DNA of 64,000 nt from Tunturibacter psychrotolerans (GCF_040359615.1 NZ_CP132942.1:1922001-1986000); one strand, 5' to 3'. Positions 17,008 to 26,537 are shown, counted from the stretch's first letter. Notes: a model not told the origin generated them from the sequence alone. Numbers and translations: made by a program.

Positions 17008-17486
17008 TGAAATTCAGCTAAGGACTGAACGAATTTGAAATACGCCGTTCTGCTCCTCGCAGATAACGAGAAGTTTTCGGTTCAACGAAACCAATTGAGC
17101 CCAAAGCCCGCGTAACGCGATGATTTTACAAACTTTAAAAAATTGGAGGTAACGACTAACCTACACTCAAAATTTCCGATGTCAATCTAAAACAACACAG
17201 CGTCGATCTGAGTTTCGCTGCAACTATCCGATGTCTGCCTGAGGATGAGTCGGGGCACCGAATCTACTGAAGACTGGATCAAAAAGGGTCTCAGCGCTAC
17301 CTTTTGGAAAGCATAGAACGTAACGTCTGCATCCTCTCATTCTCGGAATACAGTGCATACGTTCAGCGACAGAGTTGAGTTCGCAAGGAATCGAAGATTT
17401 TTGCTCATGCAGCACGCGTGCTCGACGCCCAGCAAGACGGCCGCTTTCGCCAGTCAGGAGTATAGCTCCCTAGAGCAGCCCGGTCT
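17008..17486. other. Intergenic stretch, nothing recognised
   Basis: About 480 nt between the GAF gene and the receptor promoter, more AT-rich than its neighbours around 17100-17200. Short frames in it have no ribosome site or recognisable product. I see no RNA gene or repeat. Confidence 0.5.
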
Positions 17487-17954
17487 TCATTTGCCCTTGG
17501 CCCAAAACTCTTGCAGCACACGCGCACTCTCTTCCAGCAGCGCCTGCGCTTCAACATCAAATGCGTTCAGATGTTCGCTCTCCACATCCAGCGTGCCGAT
17601 CACGCGGTCGCCATGGCCAAGAATCGGAACGATAATCTCCGCACGGGTGCTGTCGAACGTAGTCATGTAGCCTGAGTCATCGGCCACATTCCCCACGTTG
17701 ATGGTTCTGCTTCCAGCGATCGCCCTTGAAGTGAGACCCTGCGTAATCGGAAATGCCGGAGAAGAGGGGGCGGAGTATCCACTCCACGCAATATTCACCA
17801 CCAGCCCGCGCTGAAAGTCCACATCGTAGATCCCCACCCACCGCCAGGACCCTTCCTTCCGAATCGCATCCACGATTCGTTTCGCTTTGATCGCGCGGTT
17901 TGAGTCTTCGGCAGTAATGTTCCTGAGCGTATCCAGCAGTTCGCTATCCGGCAC
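17487..17954 (-). CDS. Stand-alone GAF-domain protein
   Basis: 155 residues making a single GAF domain: an N-terminal helix (AKRIVDAIRKEGSWRWVGIY), FPITQGLTSRAIAGSRTINV, STRAEIIVPILGHGDRVIGT and LDVESEHLNAFDVEAQALLE. The layout, including the LDVESE strand, matches free-methionine-(R)-sulfoxide reductases (fRMsr/YebR). However the protein contains no cysteine at all, so the fRMsr thiol chemistry cannot take place. It is best seen as a small-molecule sensor or a decayed fRMsr. It lies downstream of the XRE gene on the same strand, 70 nt away, and may be co-transcribed with it. Confidence 0.85.
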   Translation of the reverse strand: MPDSELLDTLRNITAEDSNRAIKAKRIVDAIRKEGSWRWVGIYDVDFQRGLVVNIAWSGYSAPSSPAFPITQGLTSRAIAGSRTINVGNVADDSGYMTTFDSTRAEIIVPILGHGDRVIGTLDVESEHLNAFDVEAQALLEESARVLQEFWAKGK

Positions 17955-18025
17955 CAGTCGATCCTCCGGTCTTCGTCAGGGAAGAGGGTTGTATTTCGCG
18001 GCAAATTGTAGGGAAGGGAATCCGT

Positions 18026-18439
18026 CTAGCTGAGCGTAGTCTGGGCGAACTTCCGCACCATGGCTAATAGCAGCCTTCGGTCGCTCTCCGACAGGTGGGC
18101 CGAGTACCTCTGCACCTGCGTCAGGAATCGAATCTCCTCTTCGCCCAGGTTCAGCCCCGACATCTCCTTGGCCATCGTCTCCTCGGCGAAGAACTCCGAG
18201 AGCTGCAGGTCAAGGGCCCGTGCAATCTTCTGCAGCGTCTCGAGCGAGGGCACCGTGTGACCGTTCTCCACCCGCGAAAGGTAACAGCGCAGAAGTCCGG
18301 TTCGCTTCTCGATGTCGCCCTGCGACATGCCCTTTTGCAGGCGGTATCCGCGAATTGTCGTACCGATATTCATCGAAATCGAAAGAGCCTCAATCGACTC
18401 GTTCGCCACATCTACAGGGATAGTTTGCATGTCAGCCAT
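18026..18439 (-). CDS. XRE-family helix-turn-helix transcriptional regulator
   Basis: 137 residues from ATG 18439. The HTH covers GTTIRGYRLQKGMSQGDIEK and the following RTGLLRCYLSRVENGHTVPS, a classical XRE/Cro fold with the recognition helix at LRCYLSRVENG. The C-terminal part (EMSGLNLGEEEIRFLTQVQR...) is helical and may mediate dimerisation. Regulators of this type control small local regulons; the target is unknown. An internal ATG at 18373 (MNIGTTIRGYRL) is an alternative start and would give just the domain; no strong ribosome site decides between them. A frame extension to 18475 exists without support. Confidence 0.88.
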   Translation of the reverse strand: MADMQTIPVDVANESIEALSISMNIGTTIRGYRLQKGMSQGDIEKRTGLLRCYLSRVENGHTVPSLETLQKIARALDLQLSEFFAEETMAKEMSGLNLGEEEIRFLTQVQRYSAHLSESDRRLLLAMVRKFAQTTLS

Positions 18440-18629
18440 TAGCCACAAAGTAAACACCCGCAACGACTTGGTCAATGACTATCTTGAGGGACGGTGTGAA
18501 TCCTGAACCATCCCAGGTTCATGCAGAGGGAGTTACCGGCAAACCCTGAAGCCTTACTTTAACCCTGTGCCCGTTTGGAACCGAGCCCATCATTACCGGA
18601 TCAATTACTAACTCCGAAGTAACCCCGGG

Positions 18630-19415
18630 TCATACTCCACCCCACCGGTAGACACTGCACAGATCCTCCGGCGAGGCAACGTGGTCGACCGCCGCATCTT
18701 CCTCCGACATCTCGACCGTCCCGGTCCACAGAAGCTTGAACCCTGCATGGGCATCGAACATCTCGCCCGCCTCCGGGTTGAAGTAGATCACGTCCAGCAG
18801 ACCCGGCCGGTCTGCAAATTCGCTCGCGAGCCGCTCGATCAACCGCTTCACCACCGGCGCCGCAAACGGGTTGAAGAGATAGAGCAGGCAAGGTCCCTCG
18901 GGAAACGAAAACTCCGTCGCATCCTGGCAAAGAATCTGCACCGGACACACCGCTCGAGCTGCGTCGGTCCACACTGTAAGATTCGCCTCGGCGGTTTTGG
19001 CGAGCGATGGGTTCAGTTCCACGCCGATCGCCTGCCGAAACTGAAACTCCGAGGCCATCATGACCGCCCGCCCCTTCCCGCAACCCAGATCGACAAAATT
19101 GTACTGAGAGATCGCTGCATGGCCCGAGTCCGCGACCCAGTCCTCCATCACCCGCCGAAACCGCGACGGAGCCATCCCGTAGTACGCGGTGTTGAACACA
19201 TCGTTTTTATGTCCGGAGCGCAGGTCGCCGCCACCGATCAGCCCACTCGTGTCGACCCCATACCGCTGGTCGAACGGATGCAACAGCGGCTTCTCCTCAC
19301 CCGGGGTCGTGTCCTGTCGAGGCAGCCGTCCGAGTGCGGTACGCATCGTTCCGCGCAGCCCACGCTGAGCCAGCGACCATCGCAGCTTTGACCATGCCGC
19401 GTTGAGTCTCGTCAT
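18630..19415 (-). CDS. SAM-dependent methyltransferase (class I)
   Basis: 261 residues. The motif-I signature NFVDLGCGKGRAVMMASEF (about 106-124) identifies the SAM-binding Rossmann fold, followed by AIGVELNPSLAKTAEANL (acidic residue binding ribose) and QILCQDATEFSFPEGPCLLY. The start and end lack other recognised domains. Substrate unknown. It is transcribed in the same direction as the GNAT gene, 61 nt downstream of it, so these two may form an operon. A position near the GNAT protein hints at small-molecule or envelope modification, but this is inference only. Confidence 0.88.
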   Translation of the reverse strand: MTRLNAAWSKLRWSLAQRGLRGTMRTALGRLPRQDTTPGEEKPLLHPFDQRYGVDTSGLIGGGDLRSGHKNDVFNTAYYGMAPSRFRRVMEDWVADSGHAAISQYNFVDLGCGKGRAVMMASEFQFRQAIGVELNPSLAKTAEANLTVWTDAARAVCPVQILCQDATEFSFPEGPCLLYLFNPFAAPVVKRLIERLASEFADRPGLLDVIYFNPEAGEMFDAHAGFKLLWTGTVEMSEEDAAVDHVASPEDLCSVYRWGGV

Positions 19416-19476
19416 TGCGCTATCTTGTCTGCGTCAGGAACGAAGCCCCGCCCATTTTTCATGTCTTCGCAGAAAC

Positions 19477-20631
19477 TCAATGCAACTCCCACCGTAGTGC
19501 AGGATCGACAAGCGTCTGCAGCAGAAAGTTATTTCTTGGCGGTGACCAGTGGGCCAACCGGCGCAGCAACGAGACAAATAGCGAACGTTGCGCCACCACA
19601 ATATCGACCGCTTTCTCGGAGATGAATGCATTCCGCATCGAGTGTGGTGTTCCGCCTTCGAAGAACAGTCTGCCCGTTCCAATCTCAATCTCATGTTCGA
19701 TGAGGTAGGCACGAATCACCGTTCCCACAGAGTACTTCTCGAGACCTCCGCGATTCATCTGCCAATCGATCTCCGACACGCCATGATGTCTCCTGCCGCC
19801 GAGCAGACCCATCCATTGACCGTCCGGCGTCTTCACTCCCACGCAAAACAGCCCGTCCAGCTCCTTCATCGTGCGGTATCGCCTTTCGAGAACGACCTCC
19901 GAGACAGGATGTGTCGAGGCCGCGTTCAATTCGATCAGCTGTGCTTTGTTCAACACACTCTTCACATCGCCCTCGAACTTGCATCCCAACTCTGCTTCGG
20001 CCTTTCGGCGGTAGTACCTTAGATTGCGCCGCGTGTGTTTGCCCATCGCTGCCAGGGTCTCATCGGGCGTCTTCTCCAGCACAATGGTTGCTCCAACTTC
20101 GCGTGTCTGTGTCGTCCACAGACGCTTCTTATCTCCCGCAACCGAGCCGTCGAAGCACTCTGACCATTTCTCATTGCCTTCGCCTGCATAGCTGAGCATC
20201 ACAACCTGCGCGCCGTGCGCCATCAGGTAGCGACCCACACTTGCCGAGATCTTCGTCCGTTCGGCAGGCAGTGCAATCACAGCTCTGCTGCCATTGAAGT
20301 CGCTCGTAGTGAAGACGCGCGACGGCATCCCCAGCACCTTGTACTCATAGACCAGGACCGCGCCCTTCAAATCTTCGGCCCGCAGTTCGGCCACGTTTAA
20401 ATTCGAGCGCTTCCCTACCAGCACGAGATAGGGGATCTTCTTCAGGTTGTCAGGTCCGGTTAGGAAGTATTCCAGATAGTCCATTGCCCCGGTCTGTTCG
20501 CAGAGAGAACTCAGACGCACCAGCACCGGCTGAATCCGCAGAATCGCGGCTCGTCCGCGCAGAACGAAAAAGTGCGCCGTGTTCAGATCGTTCCCCAGTA
20601 AGTCCTTCACTTCATGACTGGTCGAAAGCAT
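19477..20631 (-). CDS. GNAT-fold acyltransferase (BioF2/CelD-like)
   Basis: 384 residues. The C-terminal half (TRRNLRYYRRKAEAELGCKF, VLERRYRTMKELDGLFCVGV, YSVGTVIRAYLIEHEIEIGT, FFEGGTPHSMRNAF) fits the BioF2-like/CelD acyltransferase variant of the GNAT fold seen in FemAB-like and polysaccharide acetylation proteins. The N-terminal half is a related but less clear domain, as often in these two-lobed proteins. No signal peptide; cytoplasmic. It precedes the methyltransferase gene on the same strand. Acyl donor and acceptor unknown. Confidence 0.75.
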   Translation of the reverse strand: MLSTSHEVKDLLGNDLNTAHFFVLRGRAAILRIQPVLVRLSSLCEQTGAMDYLEYFLTGPDNLKKIPYLVLVGKRSNLNVAELRAEDLKGAVLVYEYKVLGMPSRVFTTSDFNGSRAVIALPAERTKISASVGRYLMAHGAQVVMLSYAGEGNEKWSECFDGSVAGDKKRLWTTQTREVGATIVLEKTPDETLAAMGKHTRRNLRYYRRKAEAELGCKFEGDVKSVLNKAQLIELNAASTHPVSEVVLERRYRTMKELDGLFCVGVKTPDGQWMGLLGGRRHHGVSEIDWQMNRGGLEKYSVGTVIRAYLIEHEIEIGTGRLFFEGGTPHSMRNAFISEKAVDIVVAQRSLFVSLLRRLAHWSPPRNNFLLQTLVDPALRWELH

Positions 20632-21022
20632 AGTGAACCGAAGATCGGTGAAAATGATGCGGGTGCTTTTTCGCTGTGCTGTTGAGTGTGATGCATCTCG
20701 CCAGCTCTATGGCCGGTCATGGGGCGAAAGAAAATAAAGAACTTTTGGCAGATGAGTTACATGGCGGCTGAAAAGCATACGCCAAAGCCATCAATCCGGA
20801 TCTTCCCAGCTCAACTATTGTTGCAATGTTTCTGGGAGCCGTTTTTCAATTTCTACCCCCTGTGTTCTACAAGAAGTAATCCCAAAATAGCTCTGAACGG
20901 GCGCAAAAGATAGACCTCACCTACGAAACCCAAACCATAAATCGCGTGCTAGAAAGACTTTACAGCAAGTCACGCACCAGGCTGAAAATTTAAAGTTCCT
21001 CCAACTGGTAACCGAGATACAG
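20632..21022. other. Intergenic stretch, nothing recognised
   Basis: 391 nt between the GNAT gene and the 3' end of fabG. The one 64-residue plus-strand frame in it (20719-20913) has no ribosome site and no recognisable product. A short inverted repeat GGTAAC/GTTACC (about 21007-21027) runs across the fabG stop region but lacks a T tract. Confidence 0.5.
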
Positions 21023-21769
21023 TTACCCCATATACATGCCGCCGTTCACGTCCAGTGTGTGGCCGGTGATGTAGCCTGCCTCCTCCGATGCGAGAAACGC
21101 AACCGCATGCGCGACCTCGACATCGGTCCCCACTCGACCCAGCGGAATGAACTGCGCATTCATCGCCTTTTGATCTTCGGTCAACACCTCTGTCATCGCC
21201 GTCTCGATAAATCCTGGCGCCACCGCATTTACCGTAATCGTCCGGCTCGCCAGCTCCCGGGCCAGCGACTTGGTCAAACCGATCAGCCCCGCCTTCGAAG
21301 CCGCATAGTTTGCCTGTCCAGCCTGCCCTGTCTGTCCCACCACCGAGGTCACATTGATGATCCGTCCCCACCGGCCCTTCACCATCTGCGACATCACCGC
21401 CTGCGTCATCAGAAATGCGCCCGTCAGGTTCGTCGTCAGAACGTCGTCCCAATCTTTTCGCTTCATCCGCAGCGCCAGAATGTCCCGCGTGATCCCGGCG
21501 TTGTTCACCAGGATATTCACTGCGCCGAAGTGCGCGATCACCGCTTTGGCACACTCCTTGATCGACTCTTCGTTCGCGACATCCAGCGCAAATGCGTGTG
21601 CCTTACCGCCCGCAGCCGAAATCTCCGCGGCAACCCCCGCCAGCTTGTCGAGATTTCTCGCTGCCAGCGCCACTGTCGCTCCGGCTCGCGCCAGCTCCAG
21701 CGCACATGCGCGACCAATTCCCTGAGACGCCCCGGTAACCAATGCAATACGACCTGCGTTAATGCTCAT
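21023..21769 (-). CDS. fabG: 3-oxoacyl-[acyl-carrier-protein] reductase
   Basis: 248 residues, standard length. The NADP-binding TGASQGIGRA at 13-22, NNAGITRDILALRM, the catalytic Ser in TSVVGQTGQAGQ, YAASKAG (Tyr-xxx-Lys) and the C-terminal NGGMYMG all match FabG. It reduces 3-oxoacyl-ACP in the fatty-acid elongation cycle in the cytoplasm. Unlike many genomes it is not flanked by acpP, fabD or fabF here. Start is ATG 21769. High confidence in family; SDR paralogues of other function share the motifs, but the IVNNAGITRD and NGGMYM features favour FabG. Confidence 0.93.
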   Translation of the reverse strand: MSINAGRIALVTGASQGIGRACALELARAGATVALAARNLDKLAGVAAEISAAGGKAHAFALDVANEESIKECAKAVIAHFGAVNILVNNAGITRDILALRMKRKDWDDVLTTNLTGAFLMTQAVMSQMVKGRWGRIINVTSVVGQTGQAGQANYAASKAGLIGLTKSLARELASRTITVNAVAPGFIETAMTEVLTEDQKAMNAQFIPLGRVGTDVEVAHAVAFLASEEAGYITGHTLDVNGGMYMG

Positions 21770-21831
21770 GAACCTCCTCGAACCAAACTCACTTATTATA
21801 CGAACCGTCGCTGATGACTCCGCGAGCCTGG

Positions 21832-22593
21832 CTAGAGGTCTTCCCGCAGGGACCAGATATACACATTCAGCTCCCGCGCGAAGTGCAGCACCGGCGCGTG
21901 TTCCGGCAGCGCGATTCCATGTGCAGCCGGCAGCTCATTCACGCGAATCTCCGCTTCGGCTCGCTCCAGCGGCCACGGAAGATGATGAATATGTCCCACC
22001 AGGACTCTGCCTCCGTGCGGAGTAAACAGGCAGTATCGCTCTGTCAAAAAATGCTCCAGCGTGCCGTCGACACCAGGCCCCGCAACCTCGCCAAGTCCGC
22101 GATAGCTCGCTTCAAACCGAACGCTGTCCCTCGACATAAGCCTCTTGCTTTTGTATTCGATCGTTCCATCTGTCGATACATCCCTCCGCATGCTCGCCAA
22201 GAAATATGGCAGATGAAACAGGGTCCGCGCACCCGCAACAGCAAGCGCACTCGCTGCATCGAGCGAAAAAAAATACACCCCGCGCAACCCTGTAACCTGC
22301 GAACGCACATATGTCCGGAGATTCAACTCGCAAAACTCCCCTGTACCTGGAACGGTGACGCATCTTTGCCCCAGCGCACGTGTCCGCACCCGATCCATCC
22401 AGAACGGCACCACACCCACCCACGCCCATCCGTCGAAGTTGTCTACCGCAAGTCCCGCCGGCAGCAGCCGCGCTATCGCCTCCGCCTCAATCGGCCAATG
22501 CGCAAACAGCAAATCGTTCCAACGCTGTGCCATCCTCCACTGCCCGGCGGGCAGCAGGTAAGGTCGATGCTCGAGGGAGCTCAGAACATCCAT
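21832..22593 (-). CDS. DUF2071 family protein (YqjF-like)
   Basis: 253 residues. The opening QRWNDLLFAHWPIEAEAIAR and the LPAGLAVDNFDGWAWVGVVP stretch are the hallmarks of the DUF2071/YqjF family, followed by ELNLRTYVRSQVTGLRGVYF and a C-terminal HHLPWPLERAEAEIRVNELP. The fold is related to acetoacetate decarboxylase, but biochemical function is unknown. It lies 62 nt downstream-side of fabG on the same strand and is divergent from thyX, with its start about 75 nt from that gene's start, so both promoters lie in this short gap. Confidence 0.85.
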   Translation of the reverse strand: MDVLSSLEHRPYLLPAGQWRMAQRWNDLLFAHWPIEAEAIARLLPAGLAVDNFDGWAWVGVVPFWMDRVRTRALGQRCVTVPGTGEFCELNLRTYVRSQVTGLRGVYFFSLDAASALAVAGARTLFHLPYFLASMRRDVSTDGTIEYKSKRLMSRDSVRFEASYRGLGEVAGPGVDGTLEHFLTERYCLFTPHGGRVLVGHIHHLPWPLERAEAEIRVNELPAAHGIALPEHAPVLHFARELNVYIWSLREDL

Positions 22594-22667
22594 TACGCCA
22601 GCATAGTCGTCGTCGAATTACTCTTCAGAAATCCACTTCGACAGGATCAAGTATCCTGAGCATCACC

Positions 22668-24242
22668 ATGTCCGACAGCCAGAAAAGCCCCTCCCTCCCT
22701 CCTCCCGCCACCGAGACCGACGTCTACGCCATCCACGGCGCCGACCCCGAGGTCCTCGCCTACGCCATGGCCAAGTACTCCCGCTCCGCTCTCACCATGA
22801 AGGAGTCGCTCGCCGAAATCAGCTCCCAGCGCGCGGAGCAGTTCCTCAACACCTTCTACTTTGCCTACGGCCATCGCTCCATTGCCGACCTCGCACACAT
22901 CCCCTTCGCTATCGAACGGCTCTCTCTCCTTGCCGCGATCGAGCTCGTCGACGAGACACGCTGGGACGGCCAGGAGCGCTCCACCCGCTACCAAAACTTT
23001 CGCCTCTCCGGCTGGTTCACGCCCGACCTCGGCTCCGAGACCCCTGCCTTCACCGCCGCCGTCGGGCGCCTCTTCACCACCTACGACAAGATCAGTGCCG
23101 GCATACTTACCGCGCTCAAGGTCGCGATCCCGCAGCCCGAATCGATGAAGCCCGACGCCTACGACCGCACCCTCAAAGCCCGCGCCTTCGACGTTGCCCG
23201 CTACCTTCTTCCACTGGCGACGAACACTTCGCTCGGCCAGATCGTCAACGCCCGCACTCTCGAAACCCAGGTCTCCCGTCTGCTCACCAGCGACTTCGCC
23301 GAGGTCCGACAGCTCGGCGAAAAACTTCGCACCGCCGCAACCGAACCCGCATGGAACGTCCAGCAGGGAGCTGGCGAAGTTCTCTGCGAAGAGATCACCT
23401 CTCTCGACGCCGACTGCGGCCGACGCGCTCACGAAGCCTTCCTGCGTCCCGTAAAAACCGCGCCCACACTGGTCAAATACGCCACCCCCAACGACTACCA
23501 ACGCGAAACCCGCAGCGAGCTGGCCCACGCGGCCCGCGTACTCATGGGCACACAGCCCATCGCTCCCTCACCCGTGGTCGACCTACTCGACGGCGACGAG
23601 CCTCTCGAGGTCGAGCTCGCCACCTCGCTCCTCTACCCGCATTGCCACTACCCCTACCGCCAGATTCGGCACAACGTCGCAGCCCTCAGCGCCAACCAAC
23701 GCGGCGAGATGGTCTCACTCGGCACCAAACATCGCGGCCGTCACGACGAACTCCTCCGCAGCTTCTCTTCCGGCCACAGCCTTCGCTTTGACATCCTCAT
23801 GGACATCGGCGGCTTCCGCGACATGCATCGCCATCGCCGCTGCGTCCAGCTCCTCCAGCCCTACACCGACCTCCACGGCTACGACGAGCCCATCTGCCCC
23901 GGCCAGCCCACCCTAGCCGAAGCGGGCCTCGCCACCGTCTACAGCGAAGCGCTGGCCGCCATCTACGCCACCTACCGCACCCTGCGCGATAGCGATGTTC
24001 CCGAGGCCGCGCAATCGGCGCAATATCTGCTCCCACTGGCAACTCGTTGCCGCTCACTCTTCAAGATGGACTTCGCCGAAGCCCTCTACATCTCCGAACT
24101 CCGCTCCGGCGTCGCCGGCCATTTCAGCTACCGCCGCGTAGCCTGGGAGATGTACAAGGCCGTCGCGAAAAAGCACCCATCACTCGCCCAATACTTCCGC
24201 ATCGAAGACGTCAACGAGCCCGTGGATCTTCTAAAACGGTAG
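22668..24242 (+). CDS. thyX: Double-length FAD-dependent thymidylate synthase (ThyX family)
   Basis: 524 residues from ATG 22668, about twice the length of ordinary ThyX. Two ThyX-like units are visible. The first (about 25-130) has YGHRSIADLAHIPFAIERLS and, where the RHRxxSxNxxSxRY motif belongs, TRWDGQERSTRYQNF, which keeps the SxRY end but lacks RHR. The second (about 330-500) has GGFRDMHRHRRCVQLLQPYT, which keeps RHRR but not the rest, then HFSYRRVAWEMYKAV. ThyX makes dTMP from dUMP using FAD, NADPH and methylene-THF, with its site at subunit interfaces, so the two halves may pair within one chain. Codon choice is strongly GC-rich. Confidence 0.8.
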   Translation: MSDSQKSPSLPPPATETDVYAIHGADPEVLAYAMAKYSRSALTMKESLAEISSQRAEQFLNTFYFAYGHRSIADLAHIPFAIERLSLLAAIELVDETRWDGQERSTRYQNFRLSGWFTPDLGSETPAFTAAVGRLFTTYDKISAGILTALKVAIPQPESMKPDAYDRTLKARAFDVARYLLPLATNTSLGQIVNARTLETQVSRLLTSDFAEVRQLGEKLRTAATEPAWNVQQGAGEVLCEEITSLDADCGRRAHEAFLRPVKTAPTLVKYATPNDYQRETRSELAHAARVLMGTQPIAPSPVVDLLDGDEPLEVELATSLLYPHCHYPYRQIRHNVAALSANQRGEMVSLGTKHRGRHDELLRSFSSGHSLRFDILMDIGGFRDMHRHRRCVQLLQPYTDLHGYDEPICPGQPTLAEAGLATVYSEALAAIYATYRTLRDSDVPEAAQSAQYLLPLATRCRSLFKMDFAEALYISELRSGVAGHFSYRRVAWEMYKAVAKKHPSLAQYFRIEDVNEPVDLLKR

Positions 24243-24300
24243 ACGCAATAGATATCAAGTCAAAGTTTGCTCTACGAAGGTGTGCTCTTTCTCCAACAAA

Positions 24301-24335
24301 AAACCCCGTCGCGACATAAAATCGCGGCGGGGTTT
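24301..24335 (+). terminator. Rho-independent terminator after thyX
   Basis: A 14-bp stem (one G-T pair), AAACCCCGTCGCGA with TCGCGGCGGGGTTT, surrounds a 7-nt loop and is followed by GTTTC. It lies 58 nt after the thyX stop and also faces the RcnB-like gene, so it may act in both directions. Confidence 0.9.
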
Positions 24336-24367
24336 GTTTCACAACATTCGTTTCTGAAAATCAAAAA

Positions 24368-24652
24368 CTAGTGGACTGTCGAAGCCACGATCGCAGTGGC
24401 GATCACGCCTGTAGCTGCTGCGGCAAGAACGTAATTTCCATCCACCCGGCGCCACTCGTAGCCACGCGGTGGTTCCTGCAGATGGTAGTGACGATAGTCG
24501 ACTTTGTCGCCTCGGTTCCAATCTTCGTGACGAATCTGAGCACCCTTCTTCCATTCGTCATGACGAACATAGTGATCTTCAGCGAATGCGAGGCCGGCAC
24601 TAAGAGTTGCGGCCAAAGTTGAGAAGGCTAAAGCTTTGCGGAATAGTCTCAT
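24368..24652 (-). CDS. RcnB-family periplasmic protein
   Basis: 94 residues from ATG 24652, chosen because CCAGGAG lies directly upstream; the frame is open to 24880 but the extra residues look unlike protein. A signal peptide (LAFSTLAATLSAGLAFA) is followed by a His/Trp/Asp-rich region (HYVRHDEWKKGAQIRHEDW, DYRHYHLQEPPRGYEWRRVD) and a C-terminal small hydrophobic stretch (AAAATGVIATAIVAS). This is the RcnB pattern: E. coli RcnB is a periplasmic nickel/cobalt homeostasis protein. A metal role here is inferred from family only. Single gene, divergent from the lipoprotein pseudogene. Confidence 0.85.
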   Translation of the reverse strand: MRLFRKALAFSTLAATLSAGLAFAEDHYVRHDEWKKGAQIRHEDWNRGDKVDYRHYHLQEPPRGYEWRRVDGNYVLAAAATGVIATAIVASTVH

Positions 24653-24898
24653 ATACGCTCCTGGATAAGTTCGATTCGTATAAAACAGGTCGCGTTGCTT
24701 ACCGTGGCCATAAGACCGCGAAGCCAAGTCATCGTAAAGAAAGAAATATTTAGCTGTGCAACTTCTGGCACATTGAAAGCGTCTGCATTGCGTGCCATCT
24801 TCAAAATGGCGAGTCCGCAAACATAGTTCGTCGAGTGTTTTTTCCAAAAGTAAACTGTTGCCCGAATCACTCTTGAACACAATGCAGAGGTCTGTTCA

Positions 24899-26338
24899 AT
24901 GGGAAAGCTGATGTCCGAATTCTGCAGCCGCGTACTGACGGCTGTGTGTATTGCTTCGTCTGTTCTACTTTTTTCTGCTGGGTGTGCTTCTGGTGGCGGA
25001 TCTGGCTCGGTACCCGCAAATACCCACGCCACGCTCCTCATCACAGCGACAAACAAGGCGAACATCCCAATCTTCAAATTCAATATTCAAACTCTCACGC
25101 TCTTGGCCGAAGACGGAACATCTGTCTCCATACTCACAGCGCCACAACTTGTGGAGCTCGGCTCCATTAGCGGAGTCGCACGTCCTCTTGTTACCACGGA
25201 CGTTCCTCAAAAAAACTACGTCTCAGCCAAGCTGACTTACGGTCCTTCGATCTTCGTTGTAATCGATCAAAGTGGTGGCCCCGGATCGACCGGCGTAAAT
25301 ACCTACAAGATCGGTCCACCGAGACGGCCACAGTGCAACTTCCTTTAACCACTTCATTAGTGGTCAGTGGCAGCGCAATGGGCATATTGCTCAATCTGAA
25401 TGTTCCGCAAGCGACAACATACACTCCGTATTTCGACGGTTCGTCTGCTTTGGCTCCAGACGGGGGCCAGACTTCCTTCAAACCTGTCTTCTCACTTTCA
25501 GCAGTATCGCTCGCTGCCAATCCCAGCACACTGCAAGACGGCAAAGTGGAAGATGTACACGGTCAAGTCACCGTCAGCTCCCGCAACGCTCTTACGATCG
25601 AAACTGACAGCGGTAGTTCCCTTAGCTTTAACACATCGTCTTCAACAGTCTTTGCAGGTGCAAATAGTACCGCAACGCCGCCGGTTGGTAGCTTCGTGGA
25701 TGTGGACGCAGCGCTTCAAACGGACGGGTCCATGCTTGCTACCCATGTACAGACCGAAGGGACCGGTCCGCAGTACGACATGGTCGGCCAGATTGTCGAA
25801 GGCTCGGTGCAGAGCTACTTTTTCAGTTCCGGCCGTGAGCAACAGGTCCAAATCTTCCAAACGGAACTGGATTTTATGACAACAACGTTCAAATCAATCC
25901 GTCTGCGCAGTTCGAGATCTCGTGGCCCAACGGCACCGCACCGGCCGGGCTTCCGTTCACACCGACTCTCAATGCACAATCCATCCTTCCTGGGCAAATA
26001 TCGCTACGCCAATCCAAGCGCTGCAAACAGTTGGGAATATCGTTCCTGTAACCAGCGTTGTTACACTTGAGCCGCAGACCATCAATGGTACGGTCGCAGC
26101 AATCTCCAACCAGAATGGGCAGACCTCGTACCAGGTCATCTTATTCAACGACGATCTCATTACACTGTTCGCCTCGACGCAAACCGTCGTAGCCTATTCC
26201 ACTTCCGAAACCCATACCATTACAACTTCACCGTTGTCAGTCGGTGTTAAGGCGCGTGTTCGTGGTCTTCTCTTCAATGACAATGGAACATTTCGGATGG
26301 TAGCAACAGAGATCGAGAATGGCGTGCCTGATTCTTAG
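24899..26338 (+). pseudogene. Broken DUF4382/DUF5666-like lipoprotein gene with three frameshifts
   Basis: A lipoprotein signal (TAVCIASSVLLFSAGCAS, lipobox SAGC) starts a long reading track that needs three single-base insertions to restore: near 25316 (ends early with a stop at 25346), in a T run near 25873, and in an A run near 25996. The frames change 2-1-3-2 and all four parts read on as one protein to the stop at 26338, covering DUF4382-like (IPIFKFNIQTLTLLAEDGTS) and DUF5666-like (GQVTVSSRNALTIETDSGSS) segments. The family consists of secreted lipoproteins of unknown function common in this lineage. Three one-base losses argue for decay, though base-calling errors in homopolymers could explain two. 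Confidence 0.8.
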
Positions 26339-26537
26339 CAAAAGGAAAAATGTGCTCGGTAAAGGACCAATCAGCTTGAACTGCACATATTTTCGCAAGT
26401 GGTCCCATCCGCGCAAACTGCGAGTGAATAATCTACGACGTTAGTTGTAATTGTGTTGTAAGCCTGGTGCATTTAGGTTGGTAAGGACCGGGCAATCGAA
26501 TCGAGTTTGGCTCTTCCCTCCTGAAAGGCAATCGAAA

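Noticed and set aside
17224..17415. 63-residue minus-strand frame in the intergenic gap
   Set aside because: No start signal or homology; Cys/Arg-rich text typical of non-coding translation.
20719..20913. 64-residue plus-strand frame in the gap before fabG
   Set aside because: No ribosome site, no domain; composition unlike protein-coding neighbours.
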